Source: Bacteroidota bacterium
GTDB lineage: Bacteria > Bacteroidota > Bacteroidia > Bacteroidales > Prolixibacteraceae
Length of the DNA stretch: 16,528 nucleotides
Reading direction: 5' to 3'
Assembly (NCBI GenBank): GCA_023488865.1
Contig: JAMDDG010000333.1
Span: 742 to 17,269, forward strand
In this document: positions 7,651-14,521 of the stretch, piece after piece
Numbering within the stretch: position 1 is the first letter of the stretch
How the letters are laid out: every line of letters begins with the position of its first letter
Notes under the pieces: generated by a model
The model's database searches: none
The model's input: the letters and a program-made list of their open reading frames with translations, nothing else
Told to the model about the DNA's origin: nothing
Position numbers and translations under genes: made by a program

Positions 7651-8025
7651 ATGAGTTTTAAAGTAAAAGGAAGAGTTATTGATATACTTCCGATGCAAAC
7701 CGGAAGCAGTGCAAGAGGAGAGTGGAAAAAATTGGATTTTGTGCTGGAAGTGCCTGACGAACAATTTCCAAAGAAAATCTGTTTTACGCTTTTCAACGAT
7801 AAAACGGAAATGATCAGGGAAAGTGATAAAAACAGTGAAGTTGAGGTTGGTTTCAGTCTGGAAGGTCGTGAATACAATGGCAAATGGTACCACAACGTCA
7901 ATGCTTTTAAAATTGACCGCTTAGAGAAAACCCCGATTATAGGCGATGGGCCGGTGCCACCCCCATACAATGAAGATGACTTCATGCCGGTTAAGGAGGG
8001 AGAAAACGACGATTTACCTTTTTAA
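7651..8025 (+). CDS. DUF3127-domain protein with SSB-like acidic C-terminal tip
   Basis: A protein of 124 residues and unknown function. Residues 1-92 (starting MSFKVKGRVIDILPMQTG, with GEWKKLDFVLEV and WYHNVNAFKIDR) match the DUF3127 family as I know it, which is common in Bacteroidota. The strand-rich pattern suggests an OB-like barrel, which is my inference. The rest is a Pro/Gly/acidic linker (PVPPPYNEDDFMP) ending in NDDLPF at the extreme C-terminus. That closely resembles the DDDIPF tip by which single-stranded DNA-binding proteins recruit partners. A nucleic-acid-binding role is therefore plausible but unproven. No SSB or repair gene is adjacent. The ATG at 7651 follows a hairpin terminator, and the stop codon lies inside the downstream inverted repeat. 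Confidence 0.85.
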   Translation: MSFKVKGRVIDILPMQTGSSARGEWKKLDFVLEVPDEQFPKKICFTLFNDKTEMIRESDKNSEVEVGFSLEGREYNGKWYHNVNAFKIDRLEKTPIIGDGPVPPPYNEDDFMPVKEGENDDLPF

Positions 8026-8049
8026 ATCACCCGGAAAGAGTGATTTAAA
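8021..8049. terminator. Perfect inverted repeat between convergent genes, likely bidirectional terminator
   Basis: TTTAAATCAC (8021-8030) and GTGATTTAAA (8040-8049) form a 10-bp perfect stem with a 9-nt loop (CCGGAAAGA). The TAA stop of the DUF3127 gene lies in the left arm, and the stop of the convergent Lrp gene is 11 nt beyond the right arm. The stem is A/T-rich with only short T runs, so termination efficiency is uncertain. Confidence 0.6.
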
Positions 8050-8060
8050 AGAGTTTGACC

Positions 8061-8561
8061 TTATTTTATCGGAATTTGCCGTTTGAAATCCTGTTCCAGG
8101 GAGATAAATGTTTCAGTCCGTGCAATCCCGTCTATAGCCTGAAGATCAGTATCAATTATCTTCATCAAATGTTTGTTGGTCTTGGTTTGGATTTTGATGA
8201 AAATCGCATACTGACCGGTAGTGTGGTGACATTCGACTACCTCGGGGATATCTTTCAGCTGTTTCAGGACTTTCCGGTCAAAACTGGTTTTTTCTAGGTA
8301 GATTCCCATGAAAGCAGTGGTATTGTATCCCAACCTGGATGGACTTACAATAAATTCGGATCCGGTAACTACCCCCATCGAAATCAACCGCTGAACCCGC
8401 TGGTGGATAGCGGCCCCTGAAACCCCGCATTCCCTGGCGACTTCCAGAAACGGGACCCGGGCATTGTTGGTGATTAATTTTAGGATTTTCCGGTCGAGAT
8501 CGTCAATCTGAACTGTTTGCTCTTTAAAATCTTCTTCTAACTCAAGGTTATTTTTCTTCAC
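8061..8561 (-). CDS. Lrp/AsnC-family transcriptional regulator (copy 1)
   Basis: A 166-residue DNA-binding regulator of the feast/famine type, usually an octamer or dimer that responds to amino acids. After a polar 17-residue leader, the winged helix-turn-helix starts at IDDLDRKILKLI (about 19-30) with recognition segment CGVSGAAIHQRVQRL (about 45-59). The C-terminal ligand-sensing RAM domain (about 85-160) includes VVECHHTTGQYAIFIKI and TETFISLE. The start is a GTG at 8561; an upstream in-frame stop (8589-8591) rules out a longer protein. It shares about 76 of 149 aligned residues by hand count with the second regulator at 13796-14260. It is convergent with the DUF3127 gene and lies 118 nt downstream of the mechanosensitive channel gene, on the same strand. 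Its effector and targets are unknown. Confidence 0.93.
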   Translation of the reverse strand: MKKNNLELEEDFKEQTVQIDDLDRKILKLITNNARVPFLEVARECGVSGAAIHQRVQRLISMGVVTGSEFIVSPSRLGYNTTAFMGIYLEKTSFDRKVLKQLKDIPEVVECHHTTGQYAIFIKIQTKTNKHLMKIIDTDLQAIDGIARTETFISLEQDFKRQIPIK

Positions 8562-8679
8562 GATACTTTCAATTTGTGATGAAGGTGGCTATTGATGGTC
8601 AAAATTATTAATTTTCAATCTTCCGGCAAATTAATTTAGATCAACTTTTTCTGGCAGAAAGCTTTTACTCCCAAGTTTT

Positions 8680-9921
8680 TTAAAGATTTCGGCCAATGGA
8701 CCTTAAATCACTGCCCGACGGGTTTTGGAAAACTTTCAGGTCGAATTCGGGGATAACAGCCAGAATGTGATCGACGATCTCTGCCTGAATAGATTCAAAA
8801 GTTTCGGCGTCCTGCTCTTTGCTGAACACGATGTATTCCAGCGGCAAACCACGTTCGGTCGACTGAAGAAACCTGACAATCAGGGCCATATCGTTGTGGG
8901 TGTTTGGGTTTGTCCAAAGAAAGGCTTCGACATAAGCACGAAAAACCGCCAAATTGGTGGGCTGTGTGCCCATTTGCCTTTCCCAGCCGGGGAAGGATGG
9001 ATCCTGCTCCCGCTTCTGTTCCATGTAACTTTTGATTACCGGAAGGTCGGCTATGTGTTTGACAAATTTTTGGTCGCAAAATTTGATGCAGGTCATATCG
9101 ATAAAGACAGACCGCTGGATACGCCTGCCACCCGATTCCTGCATCCCGATCCAGTTCGTGACCGATTCAGATACCAAAGAATAGGTAGGAAGTGAAGTAA
9201 TCGTTTTATCCCAATTCTGGACTTTCACGGTAGTTAGGGAGATATCGACTACGGTTCCATCTACGTCAAATTTCGGAACGGTTATCCAGTCCCCCGGTTT
9301 GACCATTTTGTTGGCGGCCAGCTGGATACTGGCAACGAATCCGAGAATGGGATCTTTAAATACAAACATCAATACGGCAGCCATAGCGCCCAAGCCGGTA
9401 AATAACCTGCCAGGGTCCTGATTGACAAGGATGGAGACCAGGATGATGGCGGCAACTGAATAAATCAGAATCTTAACCAGCTGCAGATAGCCTTTGATGG
9501 GACGTTCCTGTGCGAAAGGGTAGGTATTGTAGATGTCCTGAGAAGCATCCAGGAACCGGACCAAACTGAGTACGACCGCAAAAGTGATGTAAATTTTGGC
9601 TATACCCTTGATTACTTCGGGCAACGATACGAGATCTTCCGAGCCAAATCCTGCTGATGCGTAAATAAAAATGGCAGGTATCAGGTGGGCTACCGCATGA
9701 AATACTTTGTGTTCAAAAAGTACGTCATCCCAAATAGTTTCAGTATGGGCGGTGAGCCTTTCAACTATTTTTATAAATAATTTCCGGAGAGGGAAAAAAA
9801 GGATCAGGGCGATGAGCGAAAGTGTTAGAAAGGTTCCCAATGCTGCCAGGTAAATGGCAATTTTTGGATGCACCTGAGCATTAAGAAACTGCTCTCTTAA
9901 ATAATCATAAACAACTTGCAT
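8680..9921 (-). CDS. ybdG: MscS-family mechanosensitive channel, YbdG-like (miniconductance)
   Basis: Inner-membrane channel that releases solutes when turgor rises; the E. coli relative YbdG is linked to the miniconductance MscM activity and osmotic-stress response. The 413-residue protein has about five hydrophobic helices (21-45, 73-92, 108-126, 145-166 and the pore helix 172-195, with GLGAMAAVLMFVFKDPILG). The MscS beta domain follows (about 197-260, KPGDWITVP...VDGTVVDISLTTVKVQNWD). Specific to YbdG rather than MscS are RRIQRSVFIDMTCIKF, the C-terminal insertion, and the ending ILAVIPEFDLKVFQNPSGSDLRS, nearly the same as I recall for E. coli YbdG. The length also matches. The ATG at 9921 begins upstream of the first helix. 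A candidate promoter lies 48-55 nt upstream. Confidence 0.92.
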   Translation of the reverse strand: MQVVYDYLREQFLNAQVHPKIAIYLAALGTFLTLSLIALILFFPLRKLFIKIVERLTAHTETIWDDVLFEHKVFHAVAHLIPAIFIYASAGFGSEDLVSLPEVIKGIAKIYITFAVVLSLVRFLDASQDIYNTYPFAQERPIKGYLQLVKILIYSVAAIILVSILVNQDPGRLFTGLGAMAAVLMFVFKDPILGFVASIQLAANKMVKPGDWITVPKFDVDGTVVDISLTTVKVQNWDKTITSLPTYSLVSESVTNWIGMQESGGRRIQRSVFIDMTCIKFCDQKFVKHIADLPVIKSYMEQKREQDPSFPGWERQMGTQPTNLAVFRAYVEAFLWTNPNTHNDMALIVRFLQSTERGLPLEYIVFSKEQDAETFESIQAEIVDHILAVIPEFDLKVFQNPSGSDLRSIGRNL

Positions 9922-9968
9922 GGTGTATTTCTTTATAACCGTTCAGAAATAATTATTTTTGACGGTTG

Positions 9969-9976
9969 CAAAATTA
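9969..9976 (-). promoter_or_regulatory. Candidate -7 box of the mechanosensitive channel gene
   Basis: On the minus strand TAATTTTG fits TAnnTTTG exactly and is followed by CAACC. It lies 47 nt upstream of the channel ATG. No clear -33 TTTG is found at the expected distance, so support is partial. Confidence 0.35.
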
Positions 9977-10071
9977 ATGAAAGAAGCCGGATTTCGGTCG
10001 ATCATTGCAGAACTATTGTTCGCGGGCTGTTTCCTGTTCCATGTAGCCATTAAAAAACAAATAATAAACAA

Positions 10072-11349
10072 ATGAAAAAATACCTGATCCCATTTGTCCT
10101 GATGTTTGTCTCTTTTACCCTTCCTGCCCAGGTGAAATTCGATGATTATTTTTCGAATGGGGTATTGCGGTTCGATTATCTGCTCTCGGGATCGGATCAT
10201 TCGGCCAAAATAACCGATGTCCAGCTAAAGAAGGAACCAATATGGGGCGGTACTGCCCATCTCCAGGCCCAGGAGCAAACGATGGGCAATTATCGTTTCA
10301 ACGTAATAGACCAGGCGACAAAATTGTTGATCTATCAGCAAGGTTTTTCACCCATTTTTCAGGAGTGGCAAACAACACCGGAAGCAAAAAAAATGGAAAG
10401 GGCATTTTACCAGGTACTTCGTTTTCCTTTTCCAAAAAAAAATGTAATACTTGAAATTGAATGCCGTAACCGGGAAGGTCAATTCAAGACTATTTATTCG
10501 ACCGTGATAGATCCGGCGAATTATTTTATAACCAAAGAGTCACCGTTAAAACCTGATTTTGTGATGATAAGGAAATCAGGCGATCCTGCCAAAAAAGTAG
10601 ATGTGGCTATTCTTGCCGAAGGGTATAAAAAGGAGGAGATGGGCAAATTTGTGAAAGATGCACACCGACTGGTTGATTCGCTTTTTTCGGTTGAACCGTA
10701 TGTCTCCTTAAAGAAGCAATTCAATGTATATGCTTTGGAAACGCCGTCTGAAGAGTCGGGAACGGACATCCCAGGCAGAAATATCTATGCCAATACGCTC
10801 TTCAACAGTACATTCTACACTTTCAATATAGCACGTTACCTGACTACCACCGACATGAAAACAATTCATGATCAGGCGGCATCAGTACCTTATGACTACC
10901 TGATTGTCCTGGTTAATACACCAGAATATGGCGGAGGGGGCTTTTACAATTACTTATCGGTTTGCTCGGCAGATCATGCGCTCTCGCCCAAAGTATTTGT
11001 CCATGAATTTGGACACGAATTTGCAGGCTTAGGGGATGAATATTATACTTCTGAGGTCGCCTACGAAGAATTTTATAACCTGAAAGTTGAACCCTGGGAG
11101 CCTAACCTGACTACATTGGTGGATTTTAAATCCAAATGGGGAGCAATGATTGATCCCTCCACACCGGTGCCAACCCCCAGAACTGCTGAGTTTTCAGGTA
11201 AAATCGGGGTATTCGAAGGAGGTGGTTATATGGAGAAAGGGATCTTCAGTCCCATGCAGGATTGTCTTATGAAATCAAACAAACCGAACAGTTTCTGTCC
11301 GGTTTGTCAGGAAGCGATTCGTAGGGCCATCCAAAAATGCACTGAATAA
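10072..11349 (+). CDS. Secreted M64-family (IgA peptidase-like) zinc metallopeptidase
   Basis: A 425-residue exported protein. A signal peptide (MKKYLIPFVLMFVSFTLPAQ, likely cleaved after Ala19) leads to the periplasm or beyond. Residues about 20-145 correspond to the M64 N-terminal domain, and about 160-422 to the peptidase. The zinc motif HEFGH is at 311-315 with catalytic Glu312. Asp322 in GLGDEYY is the likely third ligand. The C-terminal DCLMKSNKPNSFCPVCQEAI segment with paired cysteines is typical of this family. The family is named after a Clostridium IgA protease, but most Bacteroidota members have unknown substrates, so IgA cleavage should not be assumed. The ATG at 10072 follows an A-rich leader. 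Transcribed divergently from the channel gene. Confidence 0.93.
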   Translation: MKKYLIPFVLMFVSFTLPAQVKFDDYFSNGVLRFDYLLSGSDHSAKITDVQLKKEPIWGGTAHLQAQEQTMGNYRFNVIDQATKLLIYQQGFSPIFQEWQTTPEAKKMERAFYQVLRFPFPKKNVILEIECRNREGQFKTIYSTVIDPANYFITKESPLKPDFVMIRKSGDPAKKVDVAILAEGYKKEEMGKFVKDAHRLVDSLFSVEPYVSLKKQFNVYALETPSEESGTDIPGRNIYANTLFNSTFYTFNIARYLTTTDMKTIHDQAASVPYDYLIVLVNTPEYGGGGFYNYLSVCSADHALSPKVFVHEFGHEFAGLGDEYYTSEVAYEEFYNLKVEPWEPNLTTLVDFKSKWGAMIDPSTPVPTPRTAEFSGKIGVFEGGGYMEKGIFSPMQDCLMKSNKPNSFCPVCQEAIRRAIQKCTE

Positions 11350-11429
11350 TTACCTGGAGGAAAGTAGTTTACCAGCCCCTCATTAGCCGGCAAGGATGGA
11401 GGAGGATTATTTTAGGAATCATTTTTTTT

Positions 11430-11627
11430 GTGATCGGCTTTGCTGTTGTTTGGAGCTATTTCCCCGGAAATGGATCGCCATCTTTATTACAGCCCTTGTA
11501 TAGCCTCGATTTTTCGGGTCTGCTCAAGCCATACAATTTTATTGAGTCTTCTCAAAAAAAATCATATTTGGATGTTGAGCAAGCGATATGTTTATATTTT
11601 TGCATAAAAATACCAGACCATGCTTGA
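11430..11627 (+). CDS. Possible small membrane protein or gene remnant
   Basis: In the 270 nt between the M64 peptidase and the nitroreductase, one frame is open from 11346 to 11627. It encodes a basic-then-hydrophobic segment, WRRIILGIIFFVIGFAVVWSYF, like a single membrane helix, followed by a polar tail. No ATG is available in frame; the only standard alternative start, GTG at 11430, would cut the helix in half. The frame crosses a run of eight T (11422-11429) and its last third overlaps the nitroreductase promoter. It is therefore either a decayed or frameshifted small gene, or chance. I do not recognise a family. Confidence 0.22.
   Translation: MIGFAVVWSYFPGNGSPSLLQPLYSLDFSGLLKPYNFIESSQKKSYLDVEQAICLYFCIKIPDHA
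11574..11602 (+). promoter_or_regulatory. Bacteroidota-type promoter of the nitroreductase gene
   Basis: GTTG (11574-11577) and TATTTTTG (11595-11602, an exact TAnnTTTG) are separated by 17 nt, slightly shorter than the usual spacing. The start codon at 11620 leaves a leader of roughly a dozen bases. Confidence 0.5.
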
Positions 11628-12174
11628 TATCCTTTATAACCGCAGAAGTACCCGAAAATTTAACGATACAAAGATTGAAGAGCCGATAATTCGTCAACTT
11701 TTAAAAGCGGCATTGCTTTCGCCATCTTCAAAAAACAGTCAGCCCTGGGAATTTATAGTCGTAAATGATCCTGAACTTTTAAGCCAACTCTCTGTGGCAA
11801 AGCCTCATGGTGCTTGCCTTTTAAAACATGCCCCGCTTGCTGTCGTGGTGGCTGGGGATAAATCTAAAAGCGATGTTTGGATTGAAGATTGTTCCATCGC
11901 TTCGGTTTTTCTTCAGTTGGCAGCAGAAGCATTGGGCTTGGGTTCTTGTTGGGTTCAGATTCACCACCGTTACCATGACGATGATCAGACAGCCAATGAA
12001 TTTATCGGCGAGCTACTCCATATCCCGGATCATTTGGAAGTGCTCTCCGTTGTAGGTATTGGCTACAAAGCAGTTGACCGCCCTGCGCTGTCCGAAAAAG
12101 AGATAGATTGGCAGAAAGTTATCATGAATAGTTACAAAGGGGTATCCCTTTTGTTCACGATCGTTTTGAGCTGA
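11620..12174 (+). CDS. Nitroreductase-family FMN-dependent oxidoreductase
   Basis: Members bind FMN as dimers and reduce nitro groups, quinones or other electron-poor substrates with NAD(P)H. The 184-residue protein has the FMN-binding RRSTRKF (8-14) and SPSSKNSQPW (34-43) segments. It also has a central hydrophobic helix with SVFLQLAAEALGLGSCWVQI and the late VVGIGYKAVDRPAL segment. The family normally ends soon after a KVHxNxY-like segment, here KVIMNSYK; the extra hydrophobic tail GVSLLFTIVLS is unusual. ATG at 11620 is supported by the promoter just upstream and by the family's usual start. The physiological substrate is not predictable. It is convergent with amt after a 37-nt gap. Confidence 0.9.
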   Translation: MLDILYNRRSTRKFNDTKIEEPIIRQLLKAALLSPSSKNSQPWEFIVVNDPELLSQLSVAKPHGACLLKHAPLAVVVAGDKSKSDVWIEDCSIASVFLQLAAEALGLGSCWVQIHHRYHDDDQTANEFIGELLHIPDHLEVLSVVGIGYKAVDRPALSEKEIDWQKVIMNSYKGVSLLFTIVLS

Positions 12175-12211
12175 GCGCCGGGCATTGCATGCAGGTTTTT
12201 AGATTCGCATC

Positions 12212-13534
12212 TTATTCCCTCACATATTCAATCATATAGGATTCATCGTGTTGCGTGATATCCAAGCCGAGACGTTCTGATTTTGGGGATACCCTTAAAG
12301 GAATGATTTTATTGGTCAGGACATACAACAGGTAAGACCCCCCAAAAGTATAGACGCCAACAATTAACAGGGTAAGAAGGTGAAAAAGGAAGGTTTTGTA
12401 TTCACCATAAAAAAGACCTACCCCCTGGGCAAACACCGCGGTGAGCAACATGCCTATAATCCCTCCCATCCCGTGGGCAGGAAAAACATCCAGGGTATCA
12501 TCCAATGAAGTTTTGGAACGGTAGGAGATCGCAATATTGCAGATAAAGGAAGCAAACAAGCCTATAAAAATTGCAGCGCCCAGATTAACAAATCCTGCAG
12601 CAGGTGTAATGGCAACCAATCCCACAACCAGTCCGATGGCAGCACCCATGGCGGAAGGTTTACGTCCCATGGCTACATCAAAAAGGATGAACCCGATCAT
12701 GGCAGCGGCTGAAGCAATGTTGGTATTCATCAGTGCAACAGTGGCAATCGAGTTGGCGGCGAGGGCAGATCCTGCATTGAAACCAAACCATCCAAACCAC
12801 AACATGCTGGCACCCAGTAAAACGAAAGGAATATTGGCCGGATGAAATTGTTGCTGATAATCCCTGCGCGGACCTAAAAACATGGCTCCTGCCAATGCGG
12901 CAAATCCGGCAGACATGTGGACGACGGTACCTCCGGCAAAATCGAGCACGCCCCAGTTACGCAAGAAGCCATTTGGGTGCCAGGTCCAGTGTGCAAGAGG
13001 TGCATAAATGAAAATAGTAAATAGGGAAATAAAAAGTATATAGGCGCTAAACCTGACCCTTCCGGCAAATGAACCTGTAATGAGGGCCGGGGTAATAATG
13101 GCAAATTTCATCTGGAAAATTGCGAACAAGGCTAATGGTATGGTGGGGGCCAAAGCTGTATTTATGTTTCCGCCAACCCCTTTAAACATGAAATAGGTCA
13201 TTGGATTACCTATCAGGCCAAATTTGTCGGGACCGATACTATCCCCGAAAGCCAGGCTGAACCCGAAAATTACCCAAACGATGCTAATTACACCCATTGC
13301 GATAAAACTTTGCAGCATTGTTGAGATAATATTCTTGGGTTGGATCATCCCGCCATAAAAAAAGGCAAGTCCAGGCGTCATGAAAAGTACCAGCGCAGTT
13401 GAGGTTAACATCCACGCCACATCGCCGGGTACAGTTTTTGGGTCCAGTTCAAAAGGATTATTCCCGGATATGACCACTCCAATCAAAGAAACGGTCAAAA
13501 TGAGAAAAAGGGATATCTGCCAGGATTTTTTCAT
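12212..13534 (-). CDS. amt: Ammonium transporter (Amt/MEP/Rh family), copy 1
   Basis: Inner-membrane ammonium channel/transporter. The 440-residue protein starts with a hydrophobic segment that may be a cleaved signal, followed by eleven predicted helices. Key residues are in place: D198 in DFAGGTVVHMSAG (equivalent to AmtB D160), and the twin pore histidines H206 and H354 (in DVFPAHGMGG). Other hallmarks are APLAHWTWHP and FGWFGFNAGSA. The C-terminal tail LGLDITQHDESYM is the segment that in AmtB contacts the PII protein. The ATG at 13534 starts the signal-like helix. It is divergent from an Lrp/AsnC regulator across a 261-nt gap, suggesting that this regulator controls it. No glnK/glnB gene is next to it, which is unlike many bacteria. 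Confidence 0.96.
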   Translation of the reverse strand: MKKSWQISLFLILTVSLIGVVISGNNPFELDPKTVPGDVAWMLTSTALVLFMTPGLAFFYGGMIQPKNIISTMLQSFIAMGVISIVWVIFGFSLAFGDSIGPDKFGLIGNPMTYFMFKGVGGNINTALAPTIPLALFAIFQMKFAIITPALITGSFAGRVRFSAYILFISLFTIFIYAPLAHWTWHPNGFLRNWGVLDFAGGTVVHMSAGFAALAGAMFLGPRRDYQQQFHPANIPFVLLGASMLWFGWFGFNAGSALAANSIATVALMNTNIASAAAMIGFILFDVAMGRKPSAMGAAIGLVVGLVAITPAAGFVNLGAAIFIGLFASFICNIAISYRSKTSLDDTLDVFPAHGMGGIIGMLLTAVFAQGVGLFYGEYKTFLFHLLTLLIVGVYTFGGSYLLYVLTNKIIPLRVSPKSERLGLDITQHDESYMIEYVRE

Positions 13535-13662
13535 GATATAATTCTTTTAGTTAAAATCATAATTAGGTATCTTGAGTTATGTTTTTTGCGATTTTGAATT
13601 GTCTAAATTTCCAGAAAAAACAATGGGTTCATGTTTGCCTGTCCATAAAGTAAGCCTGCATA

Positions 13663-13693
13663 TTTACAAATACATAAATTTAACCTATTTTTG
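13663..13693 (+). promoter_or_regulatory. Candidate promoter of the second Lrp/AsnC gene
   Basis: TTTA (13663-13666) and TATTTTTG (13686-13693, exact TAnnTTTG) are 19 nt apart, the usual Bacteroidota spacing. Transcription would start near 13700, leaving a leader of about 95 nt. This supports the start at 13796 rather than the TTG at 13691, which lies inside the -7 box. The rest of the divergent gap (13535-13662) shows no clear promoter for amt. Confidence 0.45.
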
Positions 13694-13795
13694 TTTAAAT
13701 GGTTCATTTTTTGTCTGATTGATAATGTCAGGTACTTAAATTGCACCGACTGTCGAATTGTTCCATTATTTTTTGTCTTCTTAAAAATCTTAGCC

Positions 13796-14260
13796 ATGAC
13801 ACTCAGAAACCAATTGGATGATACTGATCTTCAAATATTGGATATCGTTACAAAAAATGCCCGCATTCCCTTCAAAGACGTTGCTGCCGATTGCGGGATT
13901 TCAAGGGCCGCTGTCCATCAACGTGTCACCAGGATGATGGATATGGGGGTGATCGTTGGTTCCGGTTATACCATCGATCCCAGGAAAATTGATTACAGGA
14001 CCTGCTCTTATATTGGCATATTTTTGGAAAAGGGCAGTTTGTACTCCGAGGTTGCAGAACAGCTACGTTCAATTAATGAGATTGTCGAATGTCACTATAT
14101 TACCGGACAGTACGCCATTTTTGCCAAAATTTATGCCAGGGACAATGAACATCTGAAATCGGTGTTAAGTGATAAAATTCAAAAAATCACCGGTATCTCC
14201 AGTACCGAAACATTCATCTCTCTCGAAGAAACCTTTAAGAGGGAAGTCCCGATATTTTGA
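13796..14260 (+). CDS. Lrp/AsnC-family transcriptional regulator (copy 2)
   Basis: A 154-residue regulator with an N-terminal winged helix-turn-helix (LDDTDLQILDIV, then CGISRAAVHQRVTRM) and a C-terminal RAM domain (IVECHYITGQYAIFAKI, TETFISLEETFKR). About half of its residues match copy 1. The shared recognition segment (S-x-AA-x-HQRV-x-R) suggests similar DNA targets, while the linkers and the face of the RAM domain differ. The ATG at 13796 is chosen because the protein then begins directly at the HTH, and because the upstream frame passes through the promoter. It is divergent from amt, the usual place for a local regulator. After the stop, overlapping imperfect hairpins (about 14263-14303, CCTTCA paired with TGAAGG) may terminate transcription. 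Confidence 0.93.
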   Translation: MTLRNQLDDTDLQILDIVTKNARIPFKDVAADCGISRAAVHQRVTRMMDMGVIVGSGYTIDPRKIDYRTCSYIGIFLEKGSLYSEVAEQLRSINEIVECHYITGQYAIFAKIYARDNEHLKSVLSDKIQKITGISSTETFISLEETFKREVPIF

Positions 14261-14360
14261 TCTATCAAAAATTGACCGCCTTCAAATTTTTTTGATCTGA
14301 AGGAAAGAACGTTTTTTATTTTTACGAATAAACGTATAAAATTTATAATCCGCAATAAAA

Positions 14361-14426
14361 AATAGGGGGTATTGTTGAAAATTTAATATTAAATTTAATT
14401 TATAGTCTAAATATAATAGGGGGTAT
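14361..14426. repeat. Direct repeat AATAGGGGGTAT flanking an 18-bp palindrome
   Basis: Two identical 12-nt copies, AATAGGGGGTAT, lie at 14361-14372 and 14415-14426 (54 nt start to start). Between them, 14379-14396 is a perfect AT-only palindrome, AAATTTAATATTAAATTT. The region is between two convergent genes (regulator copy 2 and nhaD), where promoters are not expected. The G-run words stand out from the very AT-rich surroundings. Possible readings are protein-binding sites, a small RNA promoter region, or a remnant element. Confidence 0.6.
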
Positions 14427-14521
14427 GCATTATTTTATAAAAATTAAGTGATAGGAATAACATGATTGATCAAATTATGTTCATTTTCGGTTGATGATTA
14501 CAATCAAGGCTATGTCATGAG

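Noticed and set aside
8725..9195. Open frame of 156 codons on the plus strand opposite the mechanosensitive channel
   Set aside because: It is antisense to a strongly conserved YbdG-like gene, has no recognisable family features and no promoter; it is a shadow frame.
10072..11349. Calling the M64 protein an IgA-cleaving virulence factor
   Set aside because: The family name comes from one Clostridium enzyme; the motifs only show a secreted zinc peptidase and nothing about its substrate.
12182..12197. GCAT-TGC-ATGC followed by GGTTTTT as a terminator between nitroreductase and amt
   Set aside because: A four-base stem is too weak to support a call.
13691..13795. Longer version of the second Lrp protein starting at TTG 13691
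   Set aside because: The added residues are cysteine-rich and hydrophobic with no family match, and the TTG is within an exact -7 promoter box; ATG 13796 starts directly before the HTH.
14309..14335. ACGTTT/AAACGT inverted repeat downstream of the second Lrp gene
   Set aside because: Six pairs with a 15-nt loop in AT-rich DNA and no T tract; could easily be chance.
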